A stretch of DNA of 64,000 nt from Calothrix sp. NIES-2100 (GCF_002368195.1 NZ_AP018178.1:9642205-9706204); one strand, 5' to 3'; shown: positions 16,971 to 25,770, counted from the first letter of the stretch. Made by a program: numbers and translations. Notes: generated by a model not told the origin, from the letters alone.

Positions 16971-17962
16971 ATTTAAACTGTGCAAAGCTTCAGTCCCATA
17001 TTGCAAAGTTAAGAAAGCGTAATTCTTTCTGGCACTCGGTAGGTTCTCAAGCAGTGCAAGATATTTGTCAACGCATTGAGAAAGCCTATCAATTGTTCTT
17101 TAAGCATAATAAAAAAGGAGTAAGACCACCAGGATTTCGGAAGGTAATAAAATACAAGTCATTCACTCTTAAACAAGCTGGTTATAAGTTTTTAGGAGGG
17201 AATAAAGTAAAAATTGGTAATCGAGTTTATCAGTTTTGGAAGTCTAGAGAGATTGAGGGAACAGTCAAGACTTTAACCATAAAACGTACACCATTAGGTG
17301 AGTTGTTTATGGTTGTGGTTGTTGATGATGGCAGCAAACAAGAAGTTGAAGTTAAGACGGGTAAAATCGCTGGCTTTGACTTTGGACTCAAGACATTTCT
17401 CACTTGCTCTGATGGTACTAGAATTGAGTCTCCCCAGTTTTTCAAGCAATCCCTAAACGCCATTAGAAAGGCAAGTTCGCAACATTCTAAAAAGCTTAAA
17501 GGCTCATCTAACCGAGAACGAGCTAGAAAAAACCTAGTACGCAGATACGAGGACATTTCTCATCGTCGGCGTGATGGTGCGTGGAAGCTAGCACATGAGT
17601 TAACCGATAAGTTTGATATTCTCTGTTTTGAAACCTTGAATCTCAAAGGGATGCAACGTCTTTGGGGTAGAAAAATATCAGACTTGGCTTTCGGTGAGTT
17701 CCTACAAATATTAGAATGGGTTGCCAAAAAGAAGAATAAACTGGTTGTTTTCATCGACCAGTGGTATCCCAGTAGCAAGACTTGTTCTAGTTGTGGACAT
17801 ATTCTAGAAATTATTGATTTATCTGTTAGAGAATGGCGTTGTCCTTCCTGTCAGTCAGTTAATGGAAGAGATGAAAACGCCGCACGTAATATTCAAATGG
17901 TTGGGGCATCAACCATTGGGCTAGGTGATGTAAGTCGGGCTGTGCCTGCTATTGCTGTTTGA
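16971..17962 (+). pseudogene. tnpB: IS605 TnpB, N-terminally truncated by a group II intron
   Basis: TnpB is the RNA-guided nuclease of IS200/IS605 elements and ancestor of Cas12. Here the frame is open from the intron junction at 16971. Upstream of the GTG at 17054 it still reads as TnpB (LRKRNSFWHSVGSQAVQD), so the true N-terminus is lost. The catalytic parts are intact: RuvC-I aspartate in IAGFDFGLKTF, RuvC-II glutamate in CFETLNLKGM, zinc ribbon CSSC...CPSC, and RuvC-III aspartate in NGRDENAARNI. It ends RAVPAIAV. It could be made as a ~302-aa protein from the GTG, but without the N-terminal recognition region. Confidence 0.85.
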
Positions 17963-18002
17963 CCCCAGAATCCCCACCCTTGAAGGGTGGGGAGTATGTC
18001 AA
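17963..18002 (+). ncRNA. Probable TnpB guide-RNA 3' scaffold and element right end
   Basis: Directly after the tnpB stop a perfect hairpin, CCCCACCCTT-GA-AGGGTGGGG (17972-17992), is followed by AGTATGTCAA, where similarity to the second tnpB relic (24891-24930) stops. In IS605 elements the guide RNA covers the tnpB 3' end and right end, with the guide just outside. The guide would begin at 18003 (AGACGATG...). The RNA role is inferred. Confidence 0.5.
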
Positions 18003-18011
18003 AGACGATGT

Positions 18012-18145
18012 TTTGAAAATGGGGTATTGGGTATTGGGCATTGGGCATTGGGCATAGTTCACAATTTTCTTTGTCTCCCTTGTCTCCCTCATCCCCCTTG
18101 TCTTCCTTGTCTCCCTTGTCCCCCCTCATCCCCCTCATCCCCCTA
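18012..18145. repeat. Short tandem repeats
   Basis: ATTGGGCATTGGGCAT-type units are followed by CTTGTCTCCCTTGTC/CCCTCATCCCC units. This is the same repeat class as at 1141-1205, 43610-43640 and 57830-57950. Frames through it encode only repeats. Confidence 0.75.
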
Positions 18146-18244
18146 GCCAATCAGATCAAAATTTTTTCTGGTGTTTTTTTAGCGCCGCTTTTTTTTGGTG
18201 CTAGGATCTACGTCTATAAATAACCAAAAACAAGTGCTATAGCT

Positions 18245-18580
18245 GTGAAACAAAAGCCAAAACCAAGGATCGCTTTGCTTCGGGAAAAAGCAGGGCTAAC
18301 CCAGCTTGAGTTGTCGCGTCTTGTTGGCGTGACTGAAAGCACTATCCAGAACTGGGAAAGCGGGAGGACGGGGACGGATCATATTGAAAGAATCATTAGG
18401 TTTTGTAAAGCTCTTAATTGCCAAGTAGAAGACCTAATTGAATATATGAGCGATTCCCCAAAACAACCAGAAGCACAACCAAGTTCATTAAGTGAAATAC
18501 ATCATCTCTTGGGAACTGAGGAACCTGCCCCCGCTACCAGTACTGAGGCTGAAGTCGCGCCAATGCAACATCTTAAGTAA
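18245..18580 (+). CDS. XRE-family helix-turn-helix regulator
   Basis: A 111-aa DNA-binding protein. The first 70 residues form the Cro/C1-type HTH: IALLREKAGLTQLELSRLVG, with recognition helix VTESTIQNWESGR, then helices up to CQVEDLIEYM. The last 40 residues are Pro/Ala/Glu-rich and probably disordered. It starts with GTG at 18245. No other start is better, and the HTH begins at about residue 9. It is transcribed alone. The target is unknown; its position next to an IS relic does not prove a link. Confidence 0.8.
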   Translation: MKQKPKPRIALLREKAGLTQLELSRLVGVTESTIQNWESGRTGTDHIERIIRFCKALNCQVEDLIEYMSDSPKQPEAQPSSLSEIHHLLGTEEPAPATSTEAEVAPMQHLK

Positions 18581-18611
18581 GGGAACTCCAAAAAATAAAT
18601 TATTCCGTTAA

Positions 18612-18672
18612 AGTTGTTGACTGTTGACTGTTGACGGTTCACAGTTAACAGTCAACGGTCAACGGTGAACAA
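18612..18672. repeat. Inverted heptamer repeat
   Basis: Units of TTGACTG/TTGACGG read one way, then AACAGTC/AACGGTC the other way, around GTTCACAGTTAAC. The two halves can pair into a long hairpin between the XRE gene and the convergent deacetylase gene, where it could act as a structural terminator; no T-run is clear. Confidence 0.6.
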
Positions 18673-18707
18673 TCGCAATGGAATTTTTTTAACTTAGAAG
18701 TTCCTAA

Positions 18708-19391
18708 TTACGAATTGTTAATTTTGCCCTGCTGGTAAAAAGTATCAATAGTCACAAATTTATAGCCTTGTTGTAGCAGTTGAGGGATTAAAATTTCTAT
18801 TGTTGCGGCAACATCTTGACCGCCATAAGCACCATCATGTAAAACAATAATTGAACCGTTTTGCACTTGAGAGAAAACACGTTGTGCTACGGTGGTGACT
18901 CCTGGTCTAGTCCAATCAACAGGGACAACGCTCCACATGACTGGGCGATAATTCCACTGAAGCAGAAATTTTAAAGTTTGGGGTGTAAATAAACCGTTGG
19001 GTGGTCGGACATCTGTTACTTGTTCAGGTAGGAGATTGCAAGCACTATAAATAGCAGCTTGGGTTTTTTCTAAACTCTGTCGCAGTTCCATTGGGGACAA
19101 CAGGGGAAAAGACCGATGATCGTAGCCATGCAATCCAATCCAGTGTCCGCGATCGCATACGGCTTTAGCAATATCTGTTGAACGGTTGACACAAGCACCT
19201 AACCAAAAGAAACTAGCCTTAATTTGATAACGGTCTAAAACAGCCAGTACTTCCGGAGTGTACTGGGGATGAGGGCCATCATCAAAGGTGAGTGCGATCG
19301 CCCGAGAATTTTCATCTCCACTCCACAGACAGTTGGTAAATCTTGGCTGGAGAAGACGATACAGAATCGGCAAGAGGGGAGCAAGTTGCAT
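18708..19391 (-). CDS. Polysaccharide deacetylase (NodB homology) family protein
   Basis: A metal-dependent carbohydrate esterase, 227 aa, likely to remove acetyl groups from peptidoglycan or another envelope glycan. NodB motifs are present: LTFDDGPHPQYTPEVL (catalytic base and metal aspartates), a modified second motif HGYDHRSF (metal histidines), RPPNGLFTPQTLKF, VDWTRPG, and the terminal IIVLHDGAYGG. A short hydrophobic N-terminus (MQLAPLLPILYRLL) could be a membrane-proximal helix rather than a cleavable signal. Neighbouring patX is divergent in theme, so no operon is evident. Confidence 0.88.
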   Translation of the reverse strand: MQLAPLLPILYRLLQPRFTNCLWSGDENSRAIALTFDDGPHPQYTPEVLAVLDRYQIKASFFWLGACVNRSTDIAKAVCDRGHWIGLHGYDHRSFPLLSPMELRQSLEKTQAAIYSACNLLPEQVTDVRPPNGLFTPQTLKFLLQWNYRPVMWSVVPVDWTRPGVTTVAQRVFSQVQNGSIIVLHDGAYGGQDVAATIEILIPQLLQQGYKFVTIDTFYQQGKINNS

Positions 19392-19994
19392 TTTAATTGT
19401 ATTTGCTACTGTTACTCGCTGGTGATGCAGCTATTGCACAAGTTCCGCAAAGCGGGTTTGCTTTTTTTGAGATCAAAGTCTTGTTCTGATCCTGACAGAT
19501 TGCAAAACACTTGTGTTGAAACAGCACACTTCTACCGCATTCAGGAATAACATCTGAGATTGCAAGTTGCCACCACTTGGTTAAGCTGTCTATTAATTTA
19601 GAGTAAATTTCTCTATCAACTGGGTGACGGTATCAAACTAGAGATGGGCTGGGTAAATGATTGGAATTGATCGAACTCACAAGCCCTTGATTAGAACCGA
19701 TCACCTCAATGAAATACTTGAGAACAAAGGAATTAGAAGCAGTAAACGCGGCTTTTAGAGGAGTTGGTGATGCAATCAATACATGCACTTGGATTTTTGG
19801 CACATTCGGAATATCAGGGATGCAACGGACTATATATACACAACTTACGGTTAGACTACTGGACAAATGCTGAGACTCTATGTGTGTTGACTGTCATATC
19901 TTTACTAAAAAAATTCTGTAAATCATGTTAAGTACAACACCCGATTGCTCTGTAATTTAACTCCCCAAAGACAAGAAAATAGCAGCTAAAGTTG
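19392..19994. other. Intergenic region with one doubtful small frame
   Basis: A GCAAA-loop-TTTGC stem followed by seven T lies at about 19451-19472 on the plus strand. A plus-strand frame at 19709-19873 (54 aa, starts MKYLRTKELEAVNAAFRGVG) has natural-looking composition but no clear ribosome binding site, and I do not recognise it. The minus frame at 19633-19866 looks spurious. The 3' untranslated part of patX would also lie here. Confidence 0.4.
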
Positions 19995-20231
19995 TTAAAC
20001 AGCAGAACGGACATTTCCGTGATACTCCATTAACTCTCTACGCCCGCTACCACGATGGGGTGCAGGTTTTTCTGGTTGACTGGGTTTGGTTTTGGGTCTG
20101 GTTGAGAGCAAAGGTTGCGTAACAGCAGAAGCTACGAACATATTTGACATGAGATTGATCATTGCTTGAGAGCTAAAAACTAAGGTAGCCATTACAAGAC
20201 TAGAGGCTAAAAGTGAAACTACAGCACGCAT
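19995..20231 (-). CDS. patX: PatX-like exported RGSGR-peptide precursor (heterocyst pattern inhibitor)
   Basis: A 78-aa precursor. Residues 1-35 form a signal peptide (MRAVVSLLASSLVMATLVFS...) with an Ala-x-Ala-type site (VASAV). A Pro/Lys-rich linker leads to HRGSGR at residues 59-64, followed by RELMEYHG. RGSGR is the pentapeptide of PatS and HetN that binds HetR and blocks heterocyst differentiation. An exported precursor with HRGSGR near its C-terminus is the described layout of PatX. A TCCGGA promoter element lies 58 bases upstream of the ATG. It is transcribed alone. Function is inferred from the motif and layout. Confidence 0.8.
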   Translation of the reverse strand: MRAVVSLLASSLVMATLVFSSQAMINLMSNMFVASAVTQPLLSTRPKTKPSQPEKPAPHRGSGRRELMEYHGNVRSAV

Positions 20232-20288
20232 AGCAGATGTTTATTTTAGAACTCGCTAATTCACTGCTACTTAGTTTTTATTAGTGCA

Positions 20289-20294
20289 TCCGGA
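20289..20294 (-). promoter_or_regulatory. TCCGGA (DIF+-like) promoter element of patX
   Basis: TCCGGA is the -35-region motif described for differentiation-induced promoters in Anabaena. Here it sits 58 bases before the patX start codon, so a start site about 35 bases downstream would leave a ~25-base leader. A TAAGTA about 15 bases downstream is a poor but possible -10. TCCGGA is palindromic, so orientation comes from the gene. Confidence 0.55.
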
Positions 20295-20341
20295 CAATTC
20301 CCTAAAAAGTATTGTTTTTTACAGAATAAAAATAAAGTTGC

Positions 20342-22108
20342 TCAAATCTTTATATTTTCGACAAGTAACCAATTACCAGCAGGATTGAGGCGACCCCAAA
20401 CTGTGAGCAATTGCTTATGGTTACAAGCTTGTAGTTGTAAATCGATATGCGATCGCAAAGTCACAAGCTGCCAAGTTTCCTGTTTACATGCTTTTGGCGA
20501 AATTATCCTGAATCTGTAATCCTGCGGATCTAAGAGATGAAATACACCTGTGTAGGAATTGTTCAACCGTGTTGCTACTGATTTATTAGTCTCGTAATAA
20601 TACGGAGATGATGATGAAGCTGGATAAATGCCATCAAGCGGATAGCTTGCGGGATTGTTTAAATAATTTATTTGCCACCGCATCCACTGAGGCTCGTCAG
20701 GTGTTGAATTAAACAATGGAATAACTGCCGCAGGCGATCGCTGGTCTTGAAGTAAAGCTGTTTGCAGTGCTTTAACTGGTAAATCACGCGGTTGACAATT
20801 CAACTCAACGCACATAGCCGCAGCCATTCCCGCAGCTTGACCAATACCCATGACTACAGGTTGTAATCTAGTCGCCCCATTGGCAATATGAGAAACAGAA
20901 ATATTCTTTTCGCAGACTAAAAAATTATCTGTGGTGGTGGGAATGAGGCTGCTGTAGGGAATTGTGAAGGGTGTTCCCGTCCAGCGTCCGCCCCAGCGAA
21001 GCGATTTAGGTTGTAGCGGAAAGTTGAAGCTTGGATAATGATGGTCGTTGGGATAGTTAGCGATCGCAATTGTATCTATATTTAATGATGCTACCTGCCC
21101 CCCAGGTGCAGGTAAAATATCCTGTTCTGTCACAGTTTTTATTCCCACCAAGCGCCGACTTTCTCGGTAATAGGGATGCAATGCAAAAGCTGTCGGGGAA
21201 TGGGGAAACACCTGTGTAGCCAAGCCGTAGCGTCTACCAAGCTGATTTTGAATAAAATGGGCGAAATTTTGACTATGCCAGCGAGATTCTTGAATAAACT
21301 CATCTCTGCTAGCTTTTGACTCTACAAGTCGCCCTAAACCTTCGCCGTAGTCATTACCGCATATCGGCCAATTGATCATCAATAAACCGCCTGGTAAGCG
21401 CCCGTAATTCATAAATTGTTCTGCACCATAGCCATCCCAAGCACCAGCAAACATAGATGGATCGTAATTTGGTGCAGGTGAGATTTCTGGGGCGATATCT
21501 GTACCAAAATCTTGCATCAGCACCACCCCAGTCGGCGCTTGTACAGGATATTTTTCCGTGAGATGATTGGGGTGTTCTGGGGCGCTAGGTTCTTGCCATT
21601 GCGATCGCCATTCCCAACCCCAACGATAAGGAATCTCAGCCAAAGCCAATAAATCGCCTAATTCTGTACCATCAAGAGTAATTTTGGCTTGGACAATAAA
21701 ATCCGCAAACCTCACGCCAGTTACACAACTTCCCTGACGCAAAACCTCTAAGGGAACTTCTTTATCAATCCAATGCAGATTTGGTAACTCTTGCACCCAA
21801 TCAGCAAAAATCTTCGCCCCAATGCGCGGATCGAAACTAAAAAAGCTTACCCAGCTATGATCTAAACCTTCTGGCTGACGTTGCTGTAATTCTCGTAAAA
21901 ACTCACCCCACAACCCCGTCTGAAAAGCTTCTAATTCATTTCCATCGGGGACAGATACCCCAGCCGAGGTTAACATTCCCCCTAGCCAGGAAAACTCACT
22001 CACTAGGATAGTTTTCGCCCCACGTCGCGCCGCTTGAATCGCCGCTGCTGTACCGCCAACTCCGCCACCCACAACTAAAACATCAGCTTGATATATCTGA
22101 TTCAGCAC
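20342..22108 (-). CDS. FAD-dependent oxidoreductase (FAD_oxidored type)
   Basis: A 588-aa flavoprotein. The N-terminal Rossmann motif VLVVGGGVGGTAAAIQAARRGAK binds FAD, followed by SEFSWLGGMLTSAG, the WLGG(M/Q)xT block typical of this family. In the middle, DGTELGDLLALA corresponds to the family's D(G/A)TGDA-like segment, and the C-terminal GIGQAAGMAAAMC is the second flavin contact. No signal peptide. The substrate is unknown; members range from bacterial hydroxylases to uncharacterised cyanobacterial proteins. Divergent from the alcohol dehydrogenase gene across a repeat-filled gap. Confidence 0.85.
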   Translation of the reverse strand: MLNQIYQADVLVVGGGVGGTAAAIQAARRGAKTILVSEFSWLGGMLTSAGVSVPDGNELEAFQTGLWGEFLRELQQRQPEGLDHSWVSFFSFDPRIGAKIFADWVQELPNLHWIDKEVPLEVLRQGSCVTGVRFADFIVQAKITLDGTELGDLLALAEIPYRWGWEWRSQWQEPSAPEHPNHLTEKYPVQAPTGVVLMQDFGTDIAPEISPAPNYDPSMFAGAWDGYGAEQFMNYGRLPGGLLMINWPICGNDYGEGLGRLVESKASRDEFIQESRWHSQNFAHFIQNQLGRRYGLATQVFPHSPTAFALHPYYRESRRLVGIKTVTEQDILPAPGGQVASLNIDTIAIANYPNDHHYPSFNFPLQPKSLRWGGRWTGTPFTIPYSSLIPTTTDNFLVCEKNISVSHIANGATRLQPVVMGIGQAAGMAAAMCVELNCQPRDLPVKALQTALLQDQRSPAAVIPLFNSTPDEPQWMRWQINYLNNPASYPLDGIYPASSSSPYYYETNKSVATRLNNSYTGVFHLLDPQDYRFRIISPKACKQETWQLVTLRSHIDLQLQACNHKQLLTVWGRLNPAGNWLLVENIKI

Positions 22109-22562
22109 TGATTAACCCCATTCATTGTTCGAGATATTTTCTCTGAATAGGGTAAATCAGACAAGTTAGACCATTTTGTAGGGGCGGGGTTTCCCCGTCC
22201 TTAGAGTTTCCAGAAAATCGGCGATCGCATTGTCAGACGATACAATGCCATTGTCACTCGATGCGATCGCTTGACTTTTAAGACATCTCTCTTCTCACTC
22301 GGGGAGACGCTACGCGTAGCTTGCTTAAGAGTAGGAGTACGAGACGCTTCGCGTTGGCGGAAGCCTCTCGTAGAGAAGGCGTTCTTGGCGGTTCGTAACA
22401 AAAAATAAAGCGCATCGTCATGGAGAATTGGTATCCTGAATCAGGACATTAAAGCTTTCCCAGTTGTTAGCCAAGCTTGAAAACAGAATAAATCTCAAAT
22501 CTGATAGCTTAACGTTGACCACTAATGTTACATCTAATAACGTTGAGAGGTGAAAAACCAAC
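22109..22562. repeat. Palindromic repeats between divergent genes
   Basis: GTAGGGGCGGGGTTTCCCCG (22180-22199) is a dispersed palindrome that recurs, interrupted by a MITE, at 63430-63660. HIP1 octamers follow, then at 22300-22380 a CGGGGAGACGCTACGCG / GACGCTTCGCGTTGGCGG block like that at 43690-43780. The 80 bases before 22563 should contain the dehydrogenase promoter. Confidence 0.6.
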
Positions 22563-23609
22563 GTGAAAGCACAGGTATTTAGAGGCGTAAATCAACTTTC
22601 CTACGAAGAAATCCCAGTACCGACTCTGGAACCGGATGAAGTGCTGGTTAAGGTACAGGTAGTAGGATTGTGTCAATCAGATATTAAAAAAATTCGTTAT
22701 CCCCTATACGAACCCCCGCGCATTTTTGGTCATGAAACGGCGGGTACGATCGCATCTGTGGGTGATAATGTCAAAAATTGGCAAGTGGGACAAAGGGTGG
22801 CGGTAATGCACCATATTCCCTGTATGCGTTGCGCCTACTGCCTGAATGAAAATTATTCCATGTGTGATGTCTATAAAAATATCTCCACAACAGCCGGATT
22901 TAACGCTAGTGGTGGCGGTTTTGCCGAATATGTCAAAGTACCAGGACATATTGTGCAAAATGGCGGCTTGATTCCCATTCCCGATGATATCAGTTTTGAA
23001 GAAGCGAGTTTTGTTGAACCGACTAACTGCTGCTTAAAGGCGGTGAAAAAAGCGCAAATTGCACCGGGACAAACTGTGTTAATCACTGGTGCGGGGCCAA
23101 TTGGCTTAATGTTTATCATGTTGGTGAAGTATTTCGGCGGTAGAGCGATCGCTACCGATTTACTACCCTCTAGAATTGAAAAAGCTTTAAATGTTGGTGC
23201 AGAAGCGGCTTTTGATGCGCGTGATGCCGAATTAAGCGCCAAAATCCATGCTATCACTGATGGGTTGGGTGTTGATGTGACCTTACTAGCCGTCCCTAGC
23301 GAGAAAGCATTCTTTCAGGCTTTGGATTGTACTCGTAAAGGTGGCAAAATTCTCTTTTTCGCCGAGTTTCCCGACGAAGTGCAAATTCCTATCAACCCAA
23401 ATCTGCTGTATCGCCGCGAAATTGACTTAATGGGCAGTTATAGTTCATCCTACCGCCTGCAAAATCTCTCAGCCGACATTGTATTTAATCGGCGGATTGA
23501 TGTAGAAGCCTTAATTAGCGATCGCTATCCTTTACAAAATTTATCACAAGCCGTAGAGCAAGCGATCGCCCCCACAGCGGAAACCTACAAAATTTTGATT
23601 TATCCCTAG
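22563..23609 (+). CDS. Zinc-dependent medium-chain alcohol dehydrogenase
   Basis: A 348-aa MDR-family dehydrogenase of the sorbitol/threonine dehydrogenase type. Catalytic zinc ligands lie in GLCQSDIKK and FGHETAG. The structural zinc site has four cysteines, CMRCAYCLNENYSMC. The NAD(P)-binding motif is VLITGAGPIGLMFIML near residue 172. It starts with GTG, preceded by AGAGGTGAAAAACC. The family oxidises polyols, sugars or amino alcohols; the substrate cannot be told. It is transcribed alone and ends 42 bases before an intron relic. Confidence 0.88.
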   Translation: MKAQVFRGVNQLSYEEIPVPTLEPDEVLVKVQVVGLCQSDIKKIRYPLYEPPRIFGHETAGTIASVGDNVKNWQVGQRVAVMHHIPCMRCAYCLNENYSMCDVYKNISTTAGFNASGGGFAEYVKVPGHIVQNGGLIPIPDDISFEEASFVEPTNCCLKAVKKAQIAPGQTVLITGAGPIGLMFIMLVKYFGGRAIATDLLPSRIEKALNVGAEAAFDARDAELSAKIHAITDGLGVDVTLLAVPSEKAFFQALDCTRKGGKILFFAEFPDEVQIPINPNLLYRREIDLMGSYSSSYRLQNLSADIVFNRRIDVEALISDRYPLQNLSQAVEQAIAPTAETYKILIYP

Positions 23610-23651
23610 ATGACTGGGCATTGGGCATTTGTCATTTGTCATTATTCCTTT

Positions 23652-24322
23652 GTTAAACTAAGCGATTTCCTCACGAGAACCGCTCGTCTTCAGAACCGGA
23701 CGTGAAACTTTCGCTTCATCCGGCTCCTCAGTAATCAGGCTCTTGTCATGAGTACCTCGATTACCTGTTATTTCAGGCTTAGGTTTGGCACTGTTACAGC
23801 CAGATTTGTTACCCAGACTGCCATCAGAGGCGGTCTTTTCATCGTGGCAATGTCGGTGTAGTAATTGAAGGTTTTTATATTCACTCTTTCCTCCTTTTGA
23901 CTTACTATTAACCTTTAGAATTCCACTTTCCACCGGGTTTGTTTAGAGAGGTTGTAGGTCAAAACTCGATTGCCTACCTTTTATCCTTTGCCTTTTGGCT
24001 CCAGCGTTCTCAGTCCTTTTCGCTGGTTGCATCTCACGATAGTTCAGTCGTGGGTTCAGGTACGTTACCTTATTCATGGGTTCTTTGCTTGCCCCGCACT
24101 GCCTTGGACTAGGAGTGTGGAGGCGCTTTCATCCCCGCTACAGGCTTTGATGGCTAGTCTCAAACCTGGGGGACGCGCTGTCACCTGACCTCTACAGGGG
24201 AGGGATTTACACCCTCATGGTCATTCAGTTGTCAGGGCTTAGTTCCAACCAGTACGAGAGGTTGGTTTCTCCTGCGGATAATCCCTACCTAGTAATAGGT
24301 ATTTCTATCCAACGAATCGCAC
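23652..24322 (-). mobile_element. Internally deleted group II intron
   Basis: Reading on the minus strand, the 5' end is GTGCGATTCG at 24322, matching the GUGYG intron start. Domain I-like RNA sequence follows (GATGAGGGTG..., GAACCCACGACTGAACTATC), then the tail of an intron-encoded protein with its HNH end (SKGGKSEYKNLQLLHRHCHD; frame 23933-23658). Domain V is at 23729-23692, domain VI after it, and the 3' end TTAGTTTAAC at 23652. At 671 bases it lacks the reverse transcriptase and most of the maturase, so it could move only with help in trans. Confidence 0.75.
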
Positions 24323-24386
24323 CGAGTCTTGATGCTTCAAGCCCCCGTGCTTTAGCCAGCGATATAAGCGAACAGGATGAATTTAT

Positions 24387-24560
24387 TCATCCGTGATGTG
24401 GGTCGTTGATGTACTCTAAAACTTTCTGAGTGCTGACCTTGCCAGTAGTATCAAACATATATGAATGTGTCCACAAGCTAGGTAGTTTCATCAATTCTGG
24501 AAACTCTTGCCTTAAATATCTTGACGACCGACCCTTAAAAGCTTTAACCACTTGAGATAT
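24387..24560 (-). pseudogene. tnpA: C-terminal remnant of IS200/IS605 TnpA (Y1 transposase)
   Basis: SISQVVKAFKGRSSRYLRQE through WTHSYMFDTTGKVSTQKVLE and YINDPHH is the C-terminal part of a single-strand Y1 transposase, with the presumed catalytic tyrosine in LEYIN. The frame continues upstream to 24758, but that part does not look like TnpA and the metal-binding HUH motif is missing. The protein cannot be active. An IS end-like palindromic stretch (CTGGCTAAAGCACGGGGGCT) lies just downstream. Confidence 0.75.
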
Positions 24561-24788
24561 TGAATGATGCGGGTCAAGCCCACCAGAATACTTGAAAAAG
24601 TTGCTGATAAATGGGTAATGAGGTATGCGTAAAAAGCACCAAGTCATTGAGAGCTGATTCGTAAAGAAAATCTTAAGGATATCCAATTGATTGCTGGGCA
24701 AGACTTTCAGAGAATAAACGCTTGCTTGGCTTAAACTCCTGAAACCCTTACGAATCAAAGACTTTACTCTAGTTTACAAATTAGCTCT

Positions 24789-24866
24789 GAGGAACCGTGT
24801 GAAGGGAAACCTTCATGCACGGTTTTGAAGACCAACGGGGTTGGTGACAACCTCGTTGAGTTTAAT
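24789..24866 (+). mobile_element. Group II intron domain V-VI fragment
   Basis: GAGGAACCGTGTGAAGGGAA, CCTTCATGCACGG and the following 40 bases form domain V (24789-24827) and VI, ending TTGAGTTTAAT at 24866. It is the third intron end in the window, on the opposite strand to the 23652-24322 intron, and is followed exactly by a tnpB 3' exon. Confidence 0.75.
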
Positions 24867-24930
24867 GCTACGCCAGCAATCGCTGTTTGAGCCTAGAATC
24901 CTCCGAATTCAATTCGGGGAAGTATGTCAA
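24867..24930 (+). pseudogene. tnpB: Last codons of a second tnpB plus element right end
   Basis: GCTACGCCAGCAATCGCTGT ending in TGA encodes ATPAIAV, matching the AVPAIAV end of the first TnpB at 17962. The following 40 bases keep the first element's layout: CCTAGAATC, a hairpin (CCGAATT-C-AATTCGG), then AGTATGTCAA. All other tnpB sequence has been lost upstream of the intron fragment. Confidence 0.75.
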
Positions 24931-25770
24931 CCAATCGATATATTATTTTAAGTTCATCGTCAGGACTTCAGTCCTGATGATAATTTTTTGTGAAAAATTT
25001 CTATTGCATTGCTCACTCAAGAGCTACACAAAAATAAATAAAATTATGTAGCGAAAAATAAACTTTTTTAAACATCTCTTCTCCTGCGGCTGATTCCACT
25101 TGACCGTAGTTGCTTCATGGCGAGAAACTCGTCCGCAAGGCTACACGAATGACTAATGACTAATGACTAATGACAACCCAAGCCACTTATGTTGAATTAC
25201 GCCAACCTACCAAAGGAAGAAGTCATGGGTAATTGATAACTGGGACATCCCATTACCTACTACCCATTCCCCATTACCCATTACCAACAACTAGCCTAGC
25301 AGACATAAGCTCTGCTCTGAATCATGAATATTGGAAGTTTTAATTAAATTGTTTGACGACAATGTCATCTCCATCTCCAGTCGTAAAAATATTAAGTAAA
25401 GTTTAAAGTGATATTTTTGTGCCTAAATATACAGTATTTTTCTGTGTTTAACTTTTTGCTATTAATATACAGACTAGTGCGAGAGATCACTGCAAACTAG
25501 TTTATATCGAGGCATTATGAATGGGGATCAGTAAATTTCTAAATAGGAGCTTTGCCAAAAATTAATTTATATATCTAAAGTGAGATGTTAAACTGGTAGA
25601 ACAGTTAGGATAATAGATAGAAAATAAGGGCGACTTTTTAAAATTTGAAGTTTGTTTAAAGAAATCAGGCGAATTATACAGGCTTTTATTAACTTGTCTT
25701 AAATCAGATATTGACTAGTTTGATTGGCTGTCTTTAATTATCATCATTCATTACAACCAGGGATTTAAAA
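24931..25770. other. Intergenic region with dispersed repeats
   Basis: Contains a GTCAGGACT/AGTCCTGAT hairpin at 24958-24979, AATGACTAATGACTAATGAC heptamers at 25148-25173, and CCCATTACC-type units at 25248-25290. From 25300 it is AT-rich and should hold the promoter of the zinc-ribbon gene; CAGGGAT lies just before its ATG. No gene was found. Confidence 0.55.

Noticed and set aside
18012..18145. Possible CRISPR-like array
   Set aside because: Units are 7-13 bases without spacers; these are short tandem repeats. The same holds for 43487-43532, 55970-56012 and 57246-57290.
19633..19866. Minus-strand 77-codon frame downstream of patX
   Set aside because: No domain, no ribosome binding site, and the opposite strand has a better small frame.
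22201..22401. Minus-strand 66-codon frame
   Set aside because: Made of HIP1 and palindromic repeat sequence.
23970..24188. Plus-strand 72-codon frame
   Set aside because: Lies antisense to group II intron RNA sequence, which explains its conservation-like look.
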